From contig CAVZLD010000013.1 of NCBI GenBank assembly GCA_963776055.1, forward strand, positions 372,001 through 436,000: a stretch of 64,000 nucleotides of DNA, given 5' to 3'. This stretch comes from CAVZLD01 sp963776055. Its GTDB lineage: Bacteria; Planctomycetota; Planctomycetia; Pirellulales; Pirellulaceae. The stretch's first letter is position 1; every line of letters starts with the position of its first letter. This document shows positions 1-11,784 of the stretch, piece after piece. The position numbers and the translations under genes were made by a program. The notes beneath the pieces are model-generated. The model saw only the letters and a program-made list of their open reading frames with translations, was not told where the DNA came from and made no database searches.

Positions 1-720
1 CTGGTTCATATCTGTCAACAGTGCCGTCGTGGGAACGCCCATTCGGTGAGCGACGTGCACGAGCGATTCGGCCAATTCGCGTGCTTCGCTCTGGCAGGTC
101 ATGAACGCTCCCGAACCGAACTTGACGTCCAGAACGAGCCAATCCAGCGACTCGGCCAGCTTCTTGCTGAGAATACTCGCCGTAATCAGCGGGACGGATT
201 CGACGGTCGCCGTGACGTCGCGCAAGCCATAGAGTTGCCGATCGGCCGGAGCCAGATCCGCGGTGGCGCTGCATATCACACAGCCTACTTCTTCGGTTTG
301 CCGTTGAATTTCGTCACGCGTCAATTCGGTACGAAAGCCGGGAATCGACTCCAGCTTATCCAACGTACCGCCGGTCGTACCAAGCCCTCGACCGGAGATC
401 ATCGGCACCTGCAAATCACAGCAGGCCAAGAGCGGTGCCAGCACGAGAGAGACTTTGTCGCCGAGGCCACCCGTGGAATGCTTATCCACCTTGGGCCGAT
501 CATTTTGCCAACGAAGAACCTCGCCACTGTGGAGCATTTGTTCCGTCAGCGACACGGTTTCGGCGGTCGACATGCCACGCAGGCAGATCGCCATCGCCAG
601 CGCCGCCATCTGGTAGTCCGGGATCTGACCGGCGACATAACCGGCCACGAAATCGCGGATCTCGCCGTCCGTCAACTCGGCGCCGTCTCGCTTTCGCGCG
701 ATGATCTGTGCAGGAATCAC
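1..720 (-). CDS. deoA: Pyrimidine-nucleoside (thymidine) phosphorylase, 3'-truncated by window edge
   Basis: Catalyses phosphorolysis of thymidine/uridine to the base and (deoxy)ribose-1-phosphate in the cytoplasm. About 240 N-terminal residues are present. Seen: the family start RDGAELTDGEI, the phosphate-binding segment KHSTGGLGDKVSL near residues 75-90, SGRGLGTTGGTLDKLES, and DVKFGSGAF near residue 200. The chosen GTG start gives the usual N-terminus (VIPAQIIARKRDG). This GTG overlaps the TGA stop of the upstream giant surface-protein gene (GTGA), so translation may be coupled, an odd partner for a salvage enzyme. The visible part has no frameshift. deoA and pdp cannot be separated from this fragment. 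Confidence 0.9.
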   Translation of the reverse strand, partial: MIPAQIIARKRDGAELTDGEIRDFVAGYVAGQIPDYQMAALAMAICLRGMSTAETVSLTEQMLHSGEVLRWQNDRPKVDKHSTGGLGDKVSLVLAPLLACCDLQVPMISGRGLGTTGGTLDKLESIPGFRTELTRDEIQRQTEEVGCVICSATADLAPADRQLYGLRDVTATVESVPLITASILSKKLAESLDWLVLDVKFGSGAFMTCQSEARELAESLVHVAHRMGVPTTALLTDMNQ

Positions 721-3700
721 GGGACAATCGGTCCCTGTTTGGGTCGATCTTCGGCCAACGGATCACCGTCACCCCCATCCGCAACCGACCGTGACGCGCT
801 GTTTTCGATTCGCCGTCTGCGCACGGTCCGCGAAGACTCCATCTCGTTCGGCAAGGTCCCGTCGAATGGCCGAACGTCCCGCGGCAGAATCGACGAAGGC
901 GGAACAGACCGAGGCCAGGTCGTCGACTACCGACAGTGTCGCGCTGGGGCTTTCCATGGATCGTTCGTACTCGCAAACAGTTCGTCCGCGCGAACGGCCG
1001 CAACGGCTTCGCCTTGCCACGAACTTGTCGAGATACTCGATGGCGCCGTAACCGGTTGGGCGGTCACAGGTTTGGCCTGATTCAGGGCATTCAGCACCAG
1101 CAAAGCATCAACGGGCGTTACATACTCGTCCCCGTTCACGTCCAAGAAGGGACCTTGGGTGATCCGTCTCCGCCAATCGTCGCGGACCGAACTGATTGAG
1201 ATCGTTAATAACCAGCAGGGCATCAACGGCACTAACGCTGCCATCGCCATTCACATCGACCGGGTTCTCTGGTTCGCTCAGCGGCTCCTCCAGACGATGG
1301 CCCGCCACTGTCGGCGGATCGAAATTGCCAACGATCGGCAGGGCCGAGCGATCGCCAAACCGTGCATAAAGATCCGGGCCGAACGGCTGAGGCGTAAAGT
1401 CGATCGTGGGCCGACTCGACAGCGGGTCGTCCTGCGGGCTCAGTCGTGAGATCAACGAGTTGCCATCCGAAATCAGCAGATACCATTCTCCCACGTCTCG
1501 CCCGGCTGCTCCTGAGCGATCCGGAACCCACAATCCGAGATCGTCAAATCCGTCCTGGTCGAAATCGGCGGCCACCGGCCGCTCCCGAACACCGATGAAC
1601 CCAAACTGGAATATGTGATCGGCGAACCCATCCCAGCCTCGTCGGACCCCTCCGGCCAAATCGATCATGAACTGATCGTCTGACCAGGTGGCCAAGTCGT
1701 CGAATCCGTCGCCGTCAAAATCACCAACCGCCGGGTAGCCTCGGAGCCAACTCGTCTGCTTCCTGTCCGTACGGAAATCGTGGTTGGTATCAAAGTACCA
1801 TGTACGGCCATCGAAGACCGCCACTTCATCACCGTTGCCGTCACGATTGTCAAAGCGTCCCGCCACCGGAATCCCGTTGGCCACCAGTGGGTCTTCGCGA
1901 TCGATATTGGGTACTCCATCGTTATCCGTATCGACCAGCCACCGGAAATGCCCATCAAAGCGGCCGTAGGCGGCAAGCTTATCGTATCCGTCGGTCACAT
2001 CTTCGGCCCGCAAGGCGAAGTTCCCGGCAAACAAATCGTCGCTCGTGAAACCGTAACGGTAAACAATGTCGCGATTGACATAGTCTCGGTTATCCGGATC
2101 GAATCCCCCGTTTCCATTCGTATCCGTCCAGACGCTACCGGCAGCCCACGTCCCCAATTCTGGCCGACTATCGACCGTGAAGCGCGCCACAAAATCACCG
2201 CCTGGAACTCCATCACCGGTGGGAAAGATCGGCGGGAGCGACGTCGTGCCGCCCTGCCCTTCGAATGGCGCGCTGGCGCCGGATTCACCGTCCAGCCGGT
2301 TGCCGGCCGAATCGGTCAGCTTGTCGGAGACGGTCAACGTAAAACGATCATCTGGCAGCGGCGAGGAAAAGTGCAGGATCACTCGCGCCAACATGCTTCC
2401 GCTATCATCGTCGACCGTTTGTACTTCCACGCGACCAACCGCCATGTGCCCATGGGCATCTCCGACCAATTCGTAATGTCCTTCTTCTCCGACGGTCGCC
2501 AGAAACAACTCGCGGGAGACATCATGAGCGTTTTCCGGTCCGGCGCTTCCGAAGTGAATCACAAGGCTATCGATCAGCGGATCGGGCCCGCTGGTGGGCT
2601 TGGGATCGAACAGGCTGGGAAAACCCACCACATTCTGTGTCACGTTCCAAATCGACGGCCCATGGGTGTCGACCGTCAGTCGCAGCGTGGAGTGACTTCG
2701 ATTACCGGCGGGATCTTCATAGGTGAAGACAAACTCATGCGTTCCGTCCGCCAACGCAGCGGTGGGGGCAAGCTGCCAGTTGCCGTCGATCGCATAGGGT
2801 GGATCCGGTGGCTGCAAGGCGTCATCACCGTCCCACGGAAGGGCAACGGCTGTACCGGCCGGTTGTCCATTGACCGTGACGGTCACCAGTGCATCCGCTT
2901 CGGCCGACCCCACAAACACGGGATTCCGCACGTTGGTCACGCTGGAATCGGAAGCTCCGGCGCTTCCCGACATCCCACTGTCACTGGCCACGAGAATGTC
3001 GCGCGGTTCCGGCGAAGGCCGTGCGATCCACCAGAATCGGCAACAGGAAATCGGGGCTGATGTTCCCCGCGCGGTCTTCCACCTCCAATTTCAGTTCGTG
3101 TAGCCCCTCCGGCAGTGCAAGCGGCGAAGTCACGACGCGTCCCAGATCGGTCAAGCCATCCAGCAGCCCTTCCAGCGCCGGATCGTCGGCGGAATCGTAC
3201 ACCAGAACTTCTTCGCCGAATTCCGGACGAGCGAACAGGCGATACTGCAGATTCTGTCCGCCGGGCACGAGTGCGACGTGCTGCTCGGCATCCGGATCCG
3301 ATGTCGTGGCAGAAAAAACCATCATCTCGGCGGCGGTCACATTGTCGTCATTGTGGCGTCCGGTGTCGTCACTTTCTCGAAGGTCCAGCATCGGAGTATT
3401 CGGTGCCCGCGTATCGATCTCAATCGACAGGGAATCCGTCGCGACCCCATTCCCGGCCTGGTCCGACATTTCGGCGACCAGCGAGTAAACACCGTCGTCG
3501 AGCGGTTCGACCGTGATTTCCCACGCCCCCTGACCATCGTCGGGAATGCCATCGGAATCATCATTTCCCGCCACGGTCTCCCCGACGATCTCGCCGTTCG
3601 CTCGCAGGAGCACGCGGCCGCCGACCGTACCACGGCCGAGAACGGCAGGCTGACGGATGTTTGTCACATGGTCTTGATCATTCACGCCGCTGTCGCTGTA

Positions 3701-6700
3701 GGTGGCCAGAGCCATCGGACCGAGGGCCGGAGGTAACGTGTCAATGGTCACATTCAGCAGGAAATCCGGACTGATATTGCCCGCGCGGTCTTCGACTTCG
3801 AGCTTCAGGTTATGCGTCCCGTCCGGGCAGCGGACCGATCGACCGCGTAAGCTGCGTGAGATCGGTCAGTCCGTCCATCAAGTGCTCGACGGGGAAATTC
3901 CAGGTCGAGCGACGAATCGTAAAGAAGTTGCTCCTCGGGATTGGATCCCGCTTCGGACCCGTCGGCACGGAGGTACAGCCGGAAGATGTAATTGAAAGGC
4001 GTGAGTTGCCGCTCGATGGCGGGATCGTGAGACGTCATGGAAAGCGTCAGCACCGCGGAGGAGGTGATCTGATCCCTGGTCGACGCGCCGGAGTCCGCCA
4101 CTTCCCAAAGATCCAGATAGGGCAAATTCGGCGCCTCGGAATCCACCACGATCGTCAACCGTTGGCTCAGGATCGCTCACGTTTCCCGCTCGATCCTCAA
4201 ACTCCGCCTGAAGCTCGTACCGATCGTTGGCGAGCGGCTGGACGCTGACCTGCCAGGTGCCATCCGTGCGAACCAGGCCTTGCCCCACGACTTCGACTGC
4301 GCCATCGGTTCGTCGAGCGAGCAAGCGAATCTGCGTGTTCGGTTCGCCGGTCCCCTGCAGCACCGGTTGTGCTTGTGCGGTAACGTCGTCGGTAAACGAC
4401 CGACCGGTGTCGCTGGCGTCCATCATATCCGGGCGGCCAACTGCATCGGTGCGATTCGGTCGATGGTGATCACCATCGGTTCGGAGAGCCTGCCGCGACC
4501 GCTGACCGGTGGAAGGACCGAATCAGGCGTGGACAAGTCGAACACTCGCACGGCGGCCGTCACAACGTACTCACCGCTCAGCAGAGCGTCCTGTTCGAGC
4601 GGCGTGAATCGAAACAGAATGCCATCATCACCGGCAGCCGAGGCAAAGCCGGACAGGCGACGGCCACCATCACTGTCGGTCACTACTACTTCCACGGCCA
4701 CGCCGGCACCTGGGGGCAATTGCTGATTGTCCGTCGCCGGGTCCTCCGGCTCCAACAGTGTCAGACCTGATGCCAGAAAATCCGTCAGATCGGCCTGCAG
4801 CAGAATGGTGGGCGTCGGATCGGCCGTGATCGCATCCTGATCGCTGCTCCCGGTATCGCTGTCCGCCGTCAGACGAATCACGTGCGGCACCGGAGCAGCG
4901 AAGTTCTCCACCTCCAAGTCGTACACATTCAGGACCTCCTCCGAGGCACCGAAAACGCGGATGTAATATGTCTGCTGCGACACGACTGGAATGATCAACT
5001 CTTCATCATTCGTCGAGGAATCCGCCTGGGCGATAACCTCTCCGTTGCGATCGTCCACCGCAAGCTGCAGGTCCCCCAGGTCGTGATCGAACAACGCGCG
5101 GACGATCAGTTTTCCCGAGCTGTGTGCGGTCATTCGATAGCGATCCGTGGTCCCCGGTTCGCCAATGGCATCCCGGTGAATCACGGTCGGTTCCGAACCG
5201 AGTGCCACTGTCGAAGCCAGCGCATTGCGGTCGGTGGCGAGATTGTTGGTGGGATCGATTTCGACGAAGCTCATGTCGCGTGGGCCGGTAACTCGCGCCG
5301 TATTCTGCAGCACGCCCGAGACATCGGCCGCGACCTGCCCGGTCAGAAGGTACGTCAGCGAACTCCCGGCTGGCAAGTGCACGAGATCATCGATCGATCC
5401 GCTGCCGGTCGGTGTATTTCCTTCCACGCCATCGCTGCCGCTGCTCGTGTATTCGGCCTGCCACAAACCGGCCGGGACAAGATCGGTTACGCGCACATTC
5501 CGCGCGTCGCTCGGTCCCGCGTTCCGTACGTCGATCGTATACGTGACGGAATCACCCACTTCTACTTCGGCCCGACCGTCCGACTTGGAAATCGACAAAT
5601 CGGCGTGGGCGACGATCGGTAGGACATCCAGATCCAAGTTATTCCCCGGTACCGAATCCACCTGGTCCACCAGATCGACGCGGGCCAGGTTCTGCAGCGT
5701 GCCTTGCGCATGGGAAACCAGTCGGGCCTCGACGTGATACAGAATGGACGCATTTGCTGCCAGGTCGACCGTATCTTCGATATTGCCGCTGCCCTGGACC
5801 GTGTTGCCGCCGGCAATTCCGATTGTCTCGCTGGTGTAAATCACGTTTGTGAGCATCGGGGAGAACGTATCCGTCACGATCGCGCCTGCCACATCCGATT
5901 GCCCCACGTTGGAAACGATCAGCGTGTAATGCACCTTGTCGCCGGGAACGGCCACGATCTCGGCACTCATTTTTCGCAGTTGCAGATCGACAGGCGCGCG
6001 GGCAACCAGCGTGATATCAGTGGCTGTGTTGTTCTGCGGAAGCGGATCAATCCAGCCATCGGCCGGCTCAACGGTGGCCGTGTTGCGCAACGATTCGGCC
6101 GCGGATGGGTCAACCAGTGCGTCAACCGTGTACGTGAGCGTGGCACCCACGGGAAGATCGACCAGGTCGTCGATGTCGCCGGTTCCCTCCGTAACGATTC
6201 CCTCCAAGTCTCGTACGTACGACACGTTCGCCAAGGCGTCGGGAAACTTGTCGCGAATACGAACGTCTCGAGCATCACTGGGGCCCTCGTTCCCCACGAC
6301 GAGGGTGTAACGCAACGGTTGCCCCGGATGGACCTGATTGAGTCCATCACTTTTGGTGATCCAAAGGTCAGAGGTCGGGACCAGTTGATCGATATCGGTT
6401 GCCGTGTTGTTACTCAGATCCGGATCAATGGGCGGCAGGGTGGCCGTCACCGTGTTGGAAAGCGTCCCGGTCGCCGACGGGCTTGCCGTGCCGGTCACGG
6501 TGTAGATAACCGCCGCGTCGGGGGCAAGCGTCAGCATGTCGTCCAAATCGCCTTGTCCGCTGACCGTGTTGCCGCTGGCATCGCCAACCGGACGGCTCGT
6601 GTAGCGCACGTTCTCGAGCGCGGACGGAAAGGAATCCAATACGTTCACCTGAGAGGCGGTCGCGGGGCCGGCATTTCGCACGGCGATCGTATAGACCACC

Positions 6701-8585
6701 GGTTCCCCTGGTACGACTTCGGAAACACCGTTGTCTTTCGTCACGGAGACGTCGGCGATCTCGCGAACGACCAGATTCGTGTCGATCTCGACGTTGTTTT
6801 CCGGCGTCAGTTCGACGCGGTCCGGAGGCTCAATCACCCGCACGCGATTCACGAGCGTGGCGATCGCTCGGTCGGAAACGGTCGCCGTCGCGATGTACTC
6901 GATCCAACCGTCTGCGGGGATGATCACCGTATCGTTGATATCGCCCGTGCCTTCGGGCGTGTTCCCGACAACGCCTTCCGAAGCGACACTCACGAAAGCA
7001 ACGTCGTCAAGCACATCGGGGAACGGATCGACCACTCGGGCGCCCGTGGCGGGACCGGGTCCGAGGTTTCGTACCATGATTCGATAGGTCAGCGTTTCCC
7101 CGACCTGGACCGTCCGGCGACCATCGTCTTTGGTGGCCATCAGGTCGATGCCTTGCCCGATGGGATCTCGATCTCGAGCCCTGTTGTTCGCTACGTTCGG
7201 ATCACGGAACCCCACGGGCGGAACGATTTCGATCAGGTTATCCACCGGCTGTTGCACGTCCTCACGGACCTTGGCCGTCACCGTGTACGTAATCGAGCTC
7301 CCCACGTCGAGATCGACCAGGTCATCGATCGGCCCACTGCCCGCGGGCGTGTTCCCCGAGGCCTCTCCCTGCACGACACTGGTGAATGCCACATCGGTCA
7401 GTGTGGCCGGAAACTGGTCGAGGATTCGAGCACCGACGACCGGATTGGGACCAGCGTTCCTGGCCGTCATGACGTACACGACGGTTTGTCCGGGGATCAC
7501 GGTTTCCACGTGATTCGATTTGGTCACCGAAAGATCGGCCGTCACCAGTTGCGAGATGTCGAATACTTTCGGACCAAGGCCACCGATTAACGCGATCTTG
7601 CCATCGGAACCTTCCGCACCCTGGTCGACTACCATCTGGATCGCGTCCACGCGGGTCGGCGCAACCGGTCCTTGAAAACTGGCGAACGGCAGAAATCGAT
7701 ACTCCGACGCGTCACCACCGGTCACGGGCAGTTCGACAGACGATTCGGAGAATGTTTCTGCGTTCCCTTCGAAGATCCGCAGGCGAACTCGCGTACCGAC
7801 CCCGGAAGCATCCACTCCGGCGCGCAACAGGATCCCTTCCGTCTGACCGCCTTGCGTCAGATCGCGGCCGCCGAGTCCCATGGAGATCTGATCCGGATCT
7901 CCATCCACGCCGTCCCAAGTCACGCGACTGACACCCAGCGTTCCCGGCGACTGATTGACTTCCAACAGCTCCTCGACACCGAACGGATTGACGCGGAGTT
8001 CCACGCCACCGACGCCTGAAAGTAGTTCGGCCTGCATGTCTCGCTCGCGACCAATCACCTCTCGTTCGCTTGGTAACAGGAGCGACGAGGAGTCGCTGGA
8101 CGGCGCGGGCGGAATCGCCATCACCACCTGCCGCGTCTGAAACTGATCGATAACCAGGTCAACGTCCCCGGGCCGAAGCAGGGGACTGATCACGGTCGGC
8201 AAGAACAGGCCGTCCGCGACTTGCTCCGGTCGACGAACGAAATACGCCTCACCGGGATCAAGCCCTTCGAAGCGATAGCGCCCCGCATCATCGGACGTCG
8301 TGGCGTCGATCAGCGGGTCTCGGTCGAGTTGGAATCGGCCGTCGCCATCATCCTGGAACAGTTGCACGATGACGCCGGGTAGCGCTTCGCCCGCGCCCGG
8401 GATCCCATCGTTGTCCAGATCGTTGTAGACGGTGCCGAGAATCGTCGGGGTCAACATCCCGTCGAGTACGACGCGTTCCTCCAAACTCTCCAGCTGGGCT
8501 CGGTGGCGGCGCCGGCGTAGTCGCCTGCGCGCCTCCTCACCAACCGAGCTGACGACGACCTGTTCCCTCGGGCCTGACCCAGCAT
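717..8585 (-). CDS. Giant secreted surface protein: LEPR-XLL-like motif, SdrD-B, DUF11 repeats, Ig-like, FG-GAP-like and dockerin-like domains (frameshifted)
   Basis: About 2,600 residues when the frames are joined. Order from the N-terminus: arginine-rich leader with LESLEERVVLDG (planctomycete LEPR-XLL-like sorting motif); SdrD-B-like domain (GTVYNDLDNDGIPGAGEALPG); six DUF11 repeats; a pre-peptidase-C-like segment; several Ig-like repeats with conserved 'D(T/S)xAPNxPxLDL' and 'DRAGNxS' phrases; FG-GAP-like segments (GDFDGDGFDDLATWSD); and two dockerin-type calcium loops (DVNGDGSVSAVDALLVINDL, DVNGDEYVTPVDALLVLNAL). An acidic tail ends at a TGA overlapping the deoA GTG. The reading frame breaks near 8520, 4430, 4160, 3890, 3770, 2990, 1170 and 980, yet coding character continues through each break. 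The start (ATG at 8585) is provisional because the leader itself changes frame. Likely an exported cell-surface or adhesion protein; its ligand is unknown. Confidence 0.8.
5205..7545 (-). repeat. Six tandem DUF11 repeats inside the giant surface protein
   Basis: Six copies of about 128 residues (roughly 385 nt) begin with variants of 'ADLSVTKSN..V.PG..V.YT..V.NAGP..A': TADLSVTKSNHVETVIPG, IDLMATKDDGRRTVQVGE, ADVSVTKDNGVSEVVPGE, SDLWITKSDGLNQVHPGQ, VDLQLRKMSAEIVAVPGD and ADLSISKSDGRAEVEVGD. Each ends near a 'GNTxxGxGxIDDLVDLxxGxxITYTVTA' segment and an 'NNxAxD' linker. DUF11 repeats are beta-sandwich modules common in long bacterial surface proteins. The copies are diverged, so this is old protein-level repetition, not recent DNA duplication. 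Confidence 0.85.
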
Positions 8586-9066
8586 CTCGGCAAACACAGA
8601 ACTCGCTCCTTCCGCATCAGTGTTGTCGTACTCGGGTACCCAGGAAGATAGCCAAATCGGCAGTCAGCAGCAAGGATTCGACCGGGGCGAAGCCGGCCGG
8701 CGGAGCCGTCGCGGGACGATTGACGCCACGGTGCGAGAAGCGTTAGACTCAACCCACGCGAATCGGGATTCCATCCCCCTCCGGGACCTGACCCCAGGCG
8801 ATCGAGCCGGAATCGGGCCGGGCGGGTCTGCGGATCCGGGGGCCGAATCCTCGTTCGTTCTGAAAGACAGGACTTTCAACCGGGGAGCTACCAACCGGGA
8901 AGAGGGATCGGGACGCCGATCGGCAACGTCCCCGGAGTGTTCACGCGTGGACATCATCCTGTATCCCGTTTCGTGTCGACCGCTTGCCGGACCCCGCTAC
9001 AAGCGTCTTTGGGGCCGACCTGAACAAGCGGAACTGCGGTCTTCATTGCGTGTCGAGGAGTGAATC
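8586..9066. other. Intergenic region between divergent giant gene and ilvC
   Basis: No protein with recognisable features was found on either strand. It must hold the divergent promoters of the giant surface-protein gene (minus) and ilvC (plus). A plus-strand open stretch (8620-9063) has arginine/serine/glycine-rich composition typical of high-GC noncoding DNA. No clear riboswitch or leader-peptide signature for branched-chain amino acids was seen. Confidence 0.5.
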
Positions 9067-10168
9067 ATGGCTGTCATCGATTTCGGGGGAGTTCCAGAGG
9101 AAGTTGTCACACGTGATGAGTTCCCAGTGTCGAAAGCACTCGAGGTTCTCAAAGGACGAAACGATCGCGGTGATCGGATACGGCGTTCAGGGCCCGGCCC
9201 AGGCATTGAACATGAAAGACAATGGATTCCCGGTGATTATCGGACAGTCCAAGAAGTTCGCCCGCGACTGGGAACGAGCCGTGGCAGACGGCTGGGTGCC
9301 GGGTGAAACCCTGTTCGACGTCGAAGAGGCAGCCCAACGGGGCACGATCGTTCAGATGCTCGTCTCGGACGCGGCCCAAAAGGCGATCTGGCCCAACATC
9401 AAGCCTTGCCTCAACGCCGGCGACGCCCTCTATTTCTCCCACGGTTTTTCCATTGTCTATCGAGATCTGACCGGCGTGGTGCCTCCCGAGAACGTCGATG
9501 TGATTCTCGTCGCTCCCAAGGGATCGGGGACATCCGTTCGCCGCAACTTCCTTTCCGGCGCCGGCATCAATTCCAGCTTCGCGGTTGCCCAAGACGCCAC
9601 GGGCCGAGCGCAGGAACGCTGCATCGCGGTCGGAATCGGTGTTGGCTCCGGCTACCTCTTCCCGACGACCTTCGAAAACGAAGTCTACAGCGACTTGACC
9701 GGCGAACGCGGTGTGCTGATGGGGGCTCTGGCCGGGATTATGGAAGCACAGTACGAGGTCCTTCGGGCCAACGGGCACAGTCCCAGCGAAGCCTTCAATG
9801 AAACCGTGGAGGAATTGACGCAGAGCCTGATTCGGCTGGTCGACGAAAACGGCATGGATTGGATGTACAACAACTGCTCCGCCACTGCGCAACGCGGCGC
9901 CCTCGATTGGAAACCCAAGTTCCGCGAAGCCGTCCTGCCGGTGTTTCACGAATTGTACGAACGGGTCAAGAGCGGCAAGGAGACCCAGCGAGTGATCGAG
10001 ACTTGCGGAGCCGCGGATTATCAGGAAAAGCTGCGAGCCGAACTCAACGAGATGGGAAATTCCGAGATGTGGCTCGCCGGTAAGGCCACCCGCGACCTGC
10101 GGCCCAAAGAATCGGCCCGCACGATTACGGACGCCACGAAGGGCGTCTCCGGCCGATCGGTCAACTGA
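9067..10168 (+). CDS. ilvC: Ketol-acid reductoisomerase (one frameshift near the start)
   Basis: NADPH-dependent isomeroreductase of valine, leucine and isoleucine synthesis. The N-terminus (MAVIDFGGVPEEVVTRDEF) and the body (AVIGYGVQGPAQALNMKDNG, the nucleotide-binding glycine loop) match the about 366-residue KARI form known from Bacteroidetes and planctomycetes. Downstream, DVILVAPKGSGTSVRR, EVYSDLTGERGVLMG and NGHSPSEAFNETVEELTQSL carry the metal and substrate residues. The two parts are in different frames: one A too many in the AAA at 9151-9153 breaks EVLK-DETIAVIG. Removing it gives 367 codons exactly. An in-frame upstream extension of the second frame (from 8984) is not native. A strong hairpin lies 60 nt after the stop. 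Confidence 0.95.
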
Positions 10169-10230
10169 CGTCGGCCCGCACCACTCCCCTGAACGAGTGC
10201 GGTCGGCGCAAAAAACGCCGCCGATCGTAT

Positions 10231-10256
10231 CCCCACTCCCACCTGCGGGAGTGGGG
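10231..10256. terminator. Perfect 10-bp hairpin downstream of ilvC, possible terminator
   Basis: CCCCACTCCC (10231-10240) and GGGAGTGGGG (10247-10256) pair perfectly around the loop ACCTGC. It lies 62 nt beyond the ilvC stop. No T-tract follows directly, so it is not a canonical intrinsic terminator on the plus strand. It may instead be a 3'-end stabiliser or another member of the local palindrome collection. Confidence 0.4.
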
Positions 10257-10316
10257 CCAGGGCTTTCTCAGCGCACGGTGCAGGGCTCTGACCTCACCGA
10301 AACCGCCGACCACAAC

Positions 10317-10580
10317 GGGACGGACTGGAGGTCCATCCCACGGCTAATCCTCGCACAGCAGGTCGGTGGAACACGCTTCCGCACGTGGGACAGGCTTCCA
10401 GCCTGTCTCGTATCATGGGCTTCTAGCCCGTGATCGCCGTGCGCCGCGTCGGAGACCCTCGCACACCGGGTCGGCCTGGGAAGGCCAACCAACAGGACGG
10501 ACTGGAAGTCCGTCTTACAGGACAGACTGGAAGTCTGTCCCACTTGCAGAAGTCTGTCCTACAGAGAGAGGTCCATCCCA
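10317..10580. repeat. Cluster of covarying palindromes with GGA/TCC triloop
   Basis: Palindromes of about 20-23 bp occur at 10317-10339, 10387-10409, 10412-10434, 10495-10515 and 10520-10540. A related GGCC-arm copy is at 10469-10490, and half-copies lie at 10550-10559 and 10569-10580. Arms differ between copies (GACAGGCT/AGCCTGTC, GACGGACT/AGTCCGTC, GACAGACT/AGTCTGTC, ATGGGCT/AGCCCGT), but each pairs with its own partner around a GGA, TCC or TCT centre. Most are followed or preceded by a CCCAC/GTGGG flank. Sequence drift with retained pairing suggests a selected structure or a template-copied element. Related copies occur at 28382 and 34613. Confidence 0.75.
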
Positions 10581-10920
10581 CCGGAGACCTTCGCACCGCG
10601 GCTGTCAGTGTTCGCAATCGGAAGCACGATGTTATGCGTGAATGCTTTGCACGACGCGGTTCTACCGCTCTTTTCGCATCGCAGCCTCCGAGCCTCACCT
10701 GCCGCCGCATCAGCCAGCATCGCCTGTCCCGGCGTGATAACCGGCGGACCACGATTCAATCAAAATCGTATTTCTTTTTCGCCGGAAATATTTCGGCCTC
10801 GCGCGCGACCATCCCCGTGGAGATCGGCCGTTCGGCGGTCGATGTTCATCACCTGTCGTCTTCCATCCTCGGTTGTCGAGGTCGAGCAGCGAGCGGGGCG
10901 GTTTTCTTAGGAGATGAATC

Positions 10921-11756
10921 ATGATCACGCGATGGTTGAAGTGGGTTGCCGCGGCTCTGACAGGCTCCGTCATCCTGGGGGTTGTTCTTTTCGGTGCGGA
11001 GCTGCCGAGCTATCTCACGAGTTCGACGCGTCAGGTGCGCTCGGCGGTCAAGGATTCGGTACCGATCGATTTCGAGCTCCAGCGGGCTCGCGACCTGCTC
11101 GAAACGATGTTGCCGGAGATCCATACAAAGATTCGTTTGATCGCCCACGAGGAGGTGGAAGTAGCAGCGTTACAACAGGAGATTGGCGCGAAGAAAAGCA
11201 GCTTCTGGCGCAGTCGCAGCAGATTCGTCAGTTGCGCGACGCCTTGGCAACGCCGCAAGTGTCGTATGCCGTTGCGGGTCGGACGGTTTCGCGCCCTGAT
11301 GCGTTGGAGAAGCTGAGTCATCAATTCGACCGGTACAAGGAGGGGGAAAACCTGCTGTCCAGCAAACGGGAGTTGCTGCGAGTCCGAGAAAACTCGCTTG
11401 CGGCCGCATTGGAATCGCTGGAGAAGGTACGATCACGCAAGGCGTTCTTGGAGCAAAAGATTGATTCACTTGCGGCGCAGCACCGACTTTGGAAAGCTCG
11501 CTCGGTCAACACGCCGCTGGATTTGGATCCAGGACAGCTCACTCGAGCCGATCGCCTGTTGAGCCAGTTACAGAAACGATTGGAGATCGCGACACGCGTG
11601 CTGGAACACGAACTGACTCTCGTACCTGAGCCGCATCCAGCCACGCTTGACGCGGAAGAACTAATCTCGGAAGTTGACCGGTATCTGAATCTGCCCTCGG
11701 AATCGGCCTCTCTGGAGGTCGCGGCTGTCGATTCCACTCCGGTCGATCAAGACTGA
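10921..11756 (+). CDS. Membrane-anchored coiled-coil protein (one frameshift)
   Basis: First gene of the kinase operon; AGGAG lies 8 nt upstream of the ATG. The N-terminus has one transmembrane helix (WVAAALTGSVILGVVLFGAE). A short extracytoplasmic or linker stretch (SSTRQVRSAVKDSVPIDFEL) follows, then about 150 residues of charged heptad-rich coiled coil (LLSSKRELLRVRENSLAAAL; KAFLEQKIDSLAAQ). The frame changes near 11185, where ALQQEIG must join DWREEKQLLAQ. The acidic C-terminus ends 28 nt before the next start. No catalytic motif. Inferred to be a scaffold or envelope component of the neighbouring kinase pathway; the family is conserved in planctomycetes, but I know no assigned function. 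Confidence 0.75.
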
Positions 11757-11784
11757 CGCAGCCAATTCTCGCAGGATTTCGACC

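Larger units (their letters stand above)
10169..10920. other. 752-bp intergenic region with hairpin and palindrome cluster
   Basis: No credible gene. It contains a 10-bp perfect hairpin just after ilvC, a cluster of triloop palindromes (10317-10580), and about 340 bp before the next gene that should contain the promoter of the kinase operon. Short open frames across the palindromes encode WKSVP/TGSLS-like strings, which are a by-product of the repeats. Confidence 0.6.

Noticed and set aside
1780..3060. Plus-strand open frame of about 426 codons
   Set aside because: Antisense to the Ig-like and FG-GAP-like part of the giant gene; no protein signature.
5704..7590. Plus-strand open frame of over 600 codons opposite the giant surface-protein gene
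   Set aside because: Antisense to clear DUF11 repeats. Its composition (Arg, His, Val rich, no motif) is what a complementary frame of a high-GC gene gives.
8620..9063. Possible small gene upstream of ilvC
   Set aside because: No family signature, random-like Arg/Ser/Gly-rich composition, and position in a divergent promoter region.
10366..10924. Small proteins with TGSLS/WKSVP phrases in the palindrome cluster
   Set aside because: The phrases are translations of the palindromes themselves. No start, ribosome site or conserved fold.
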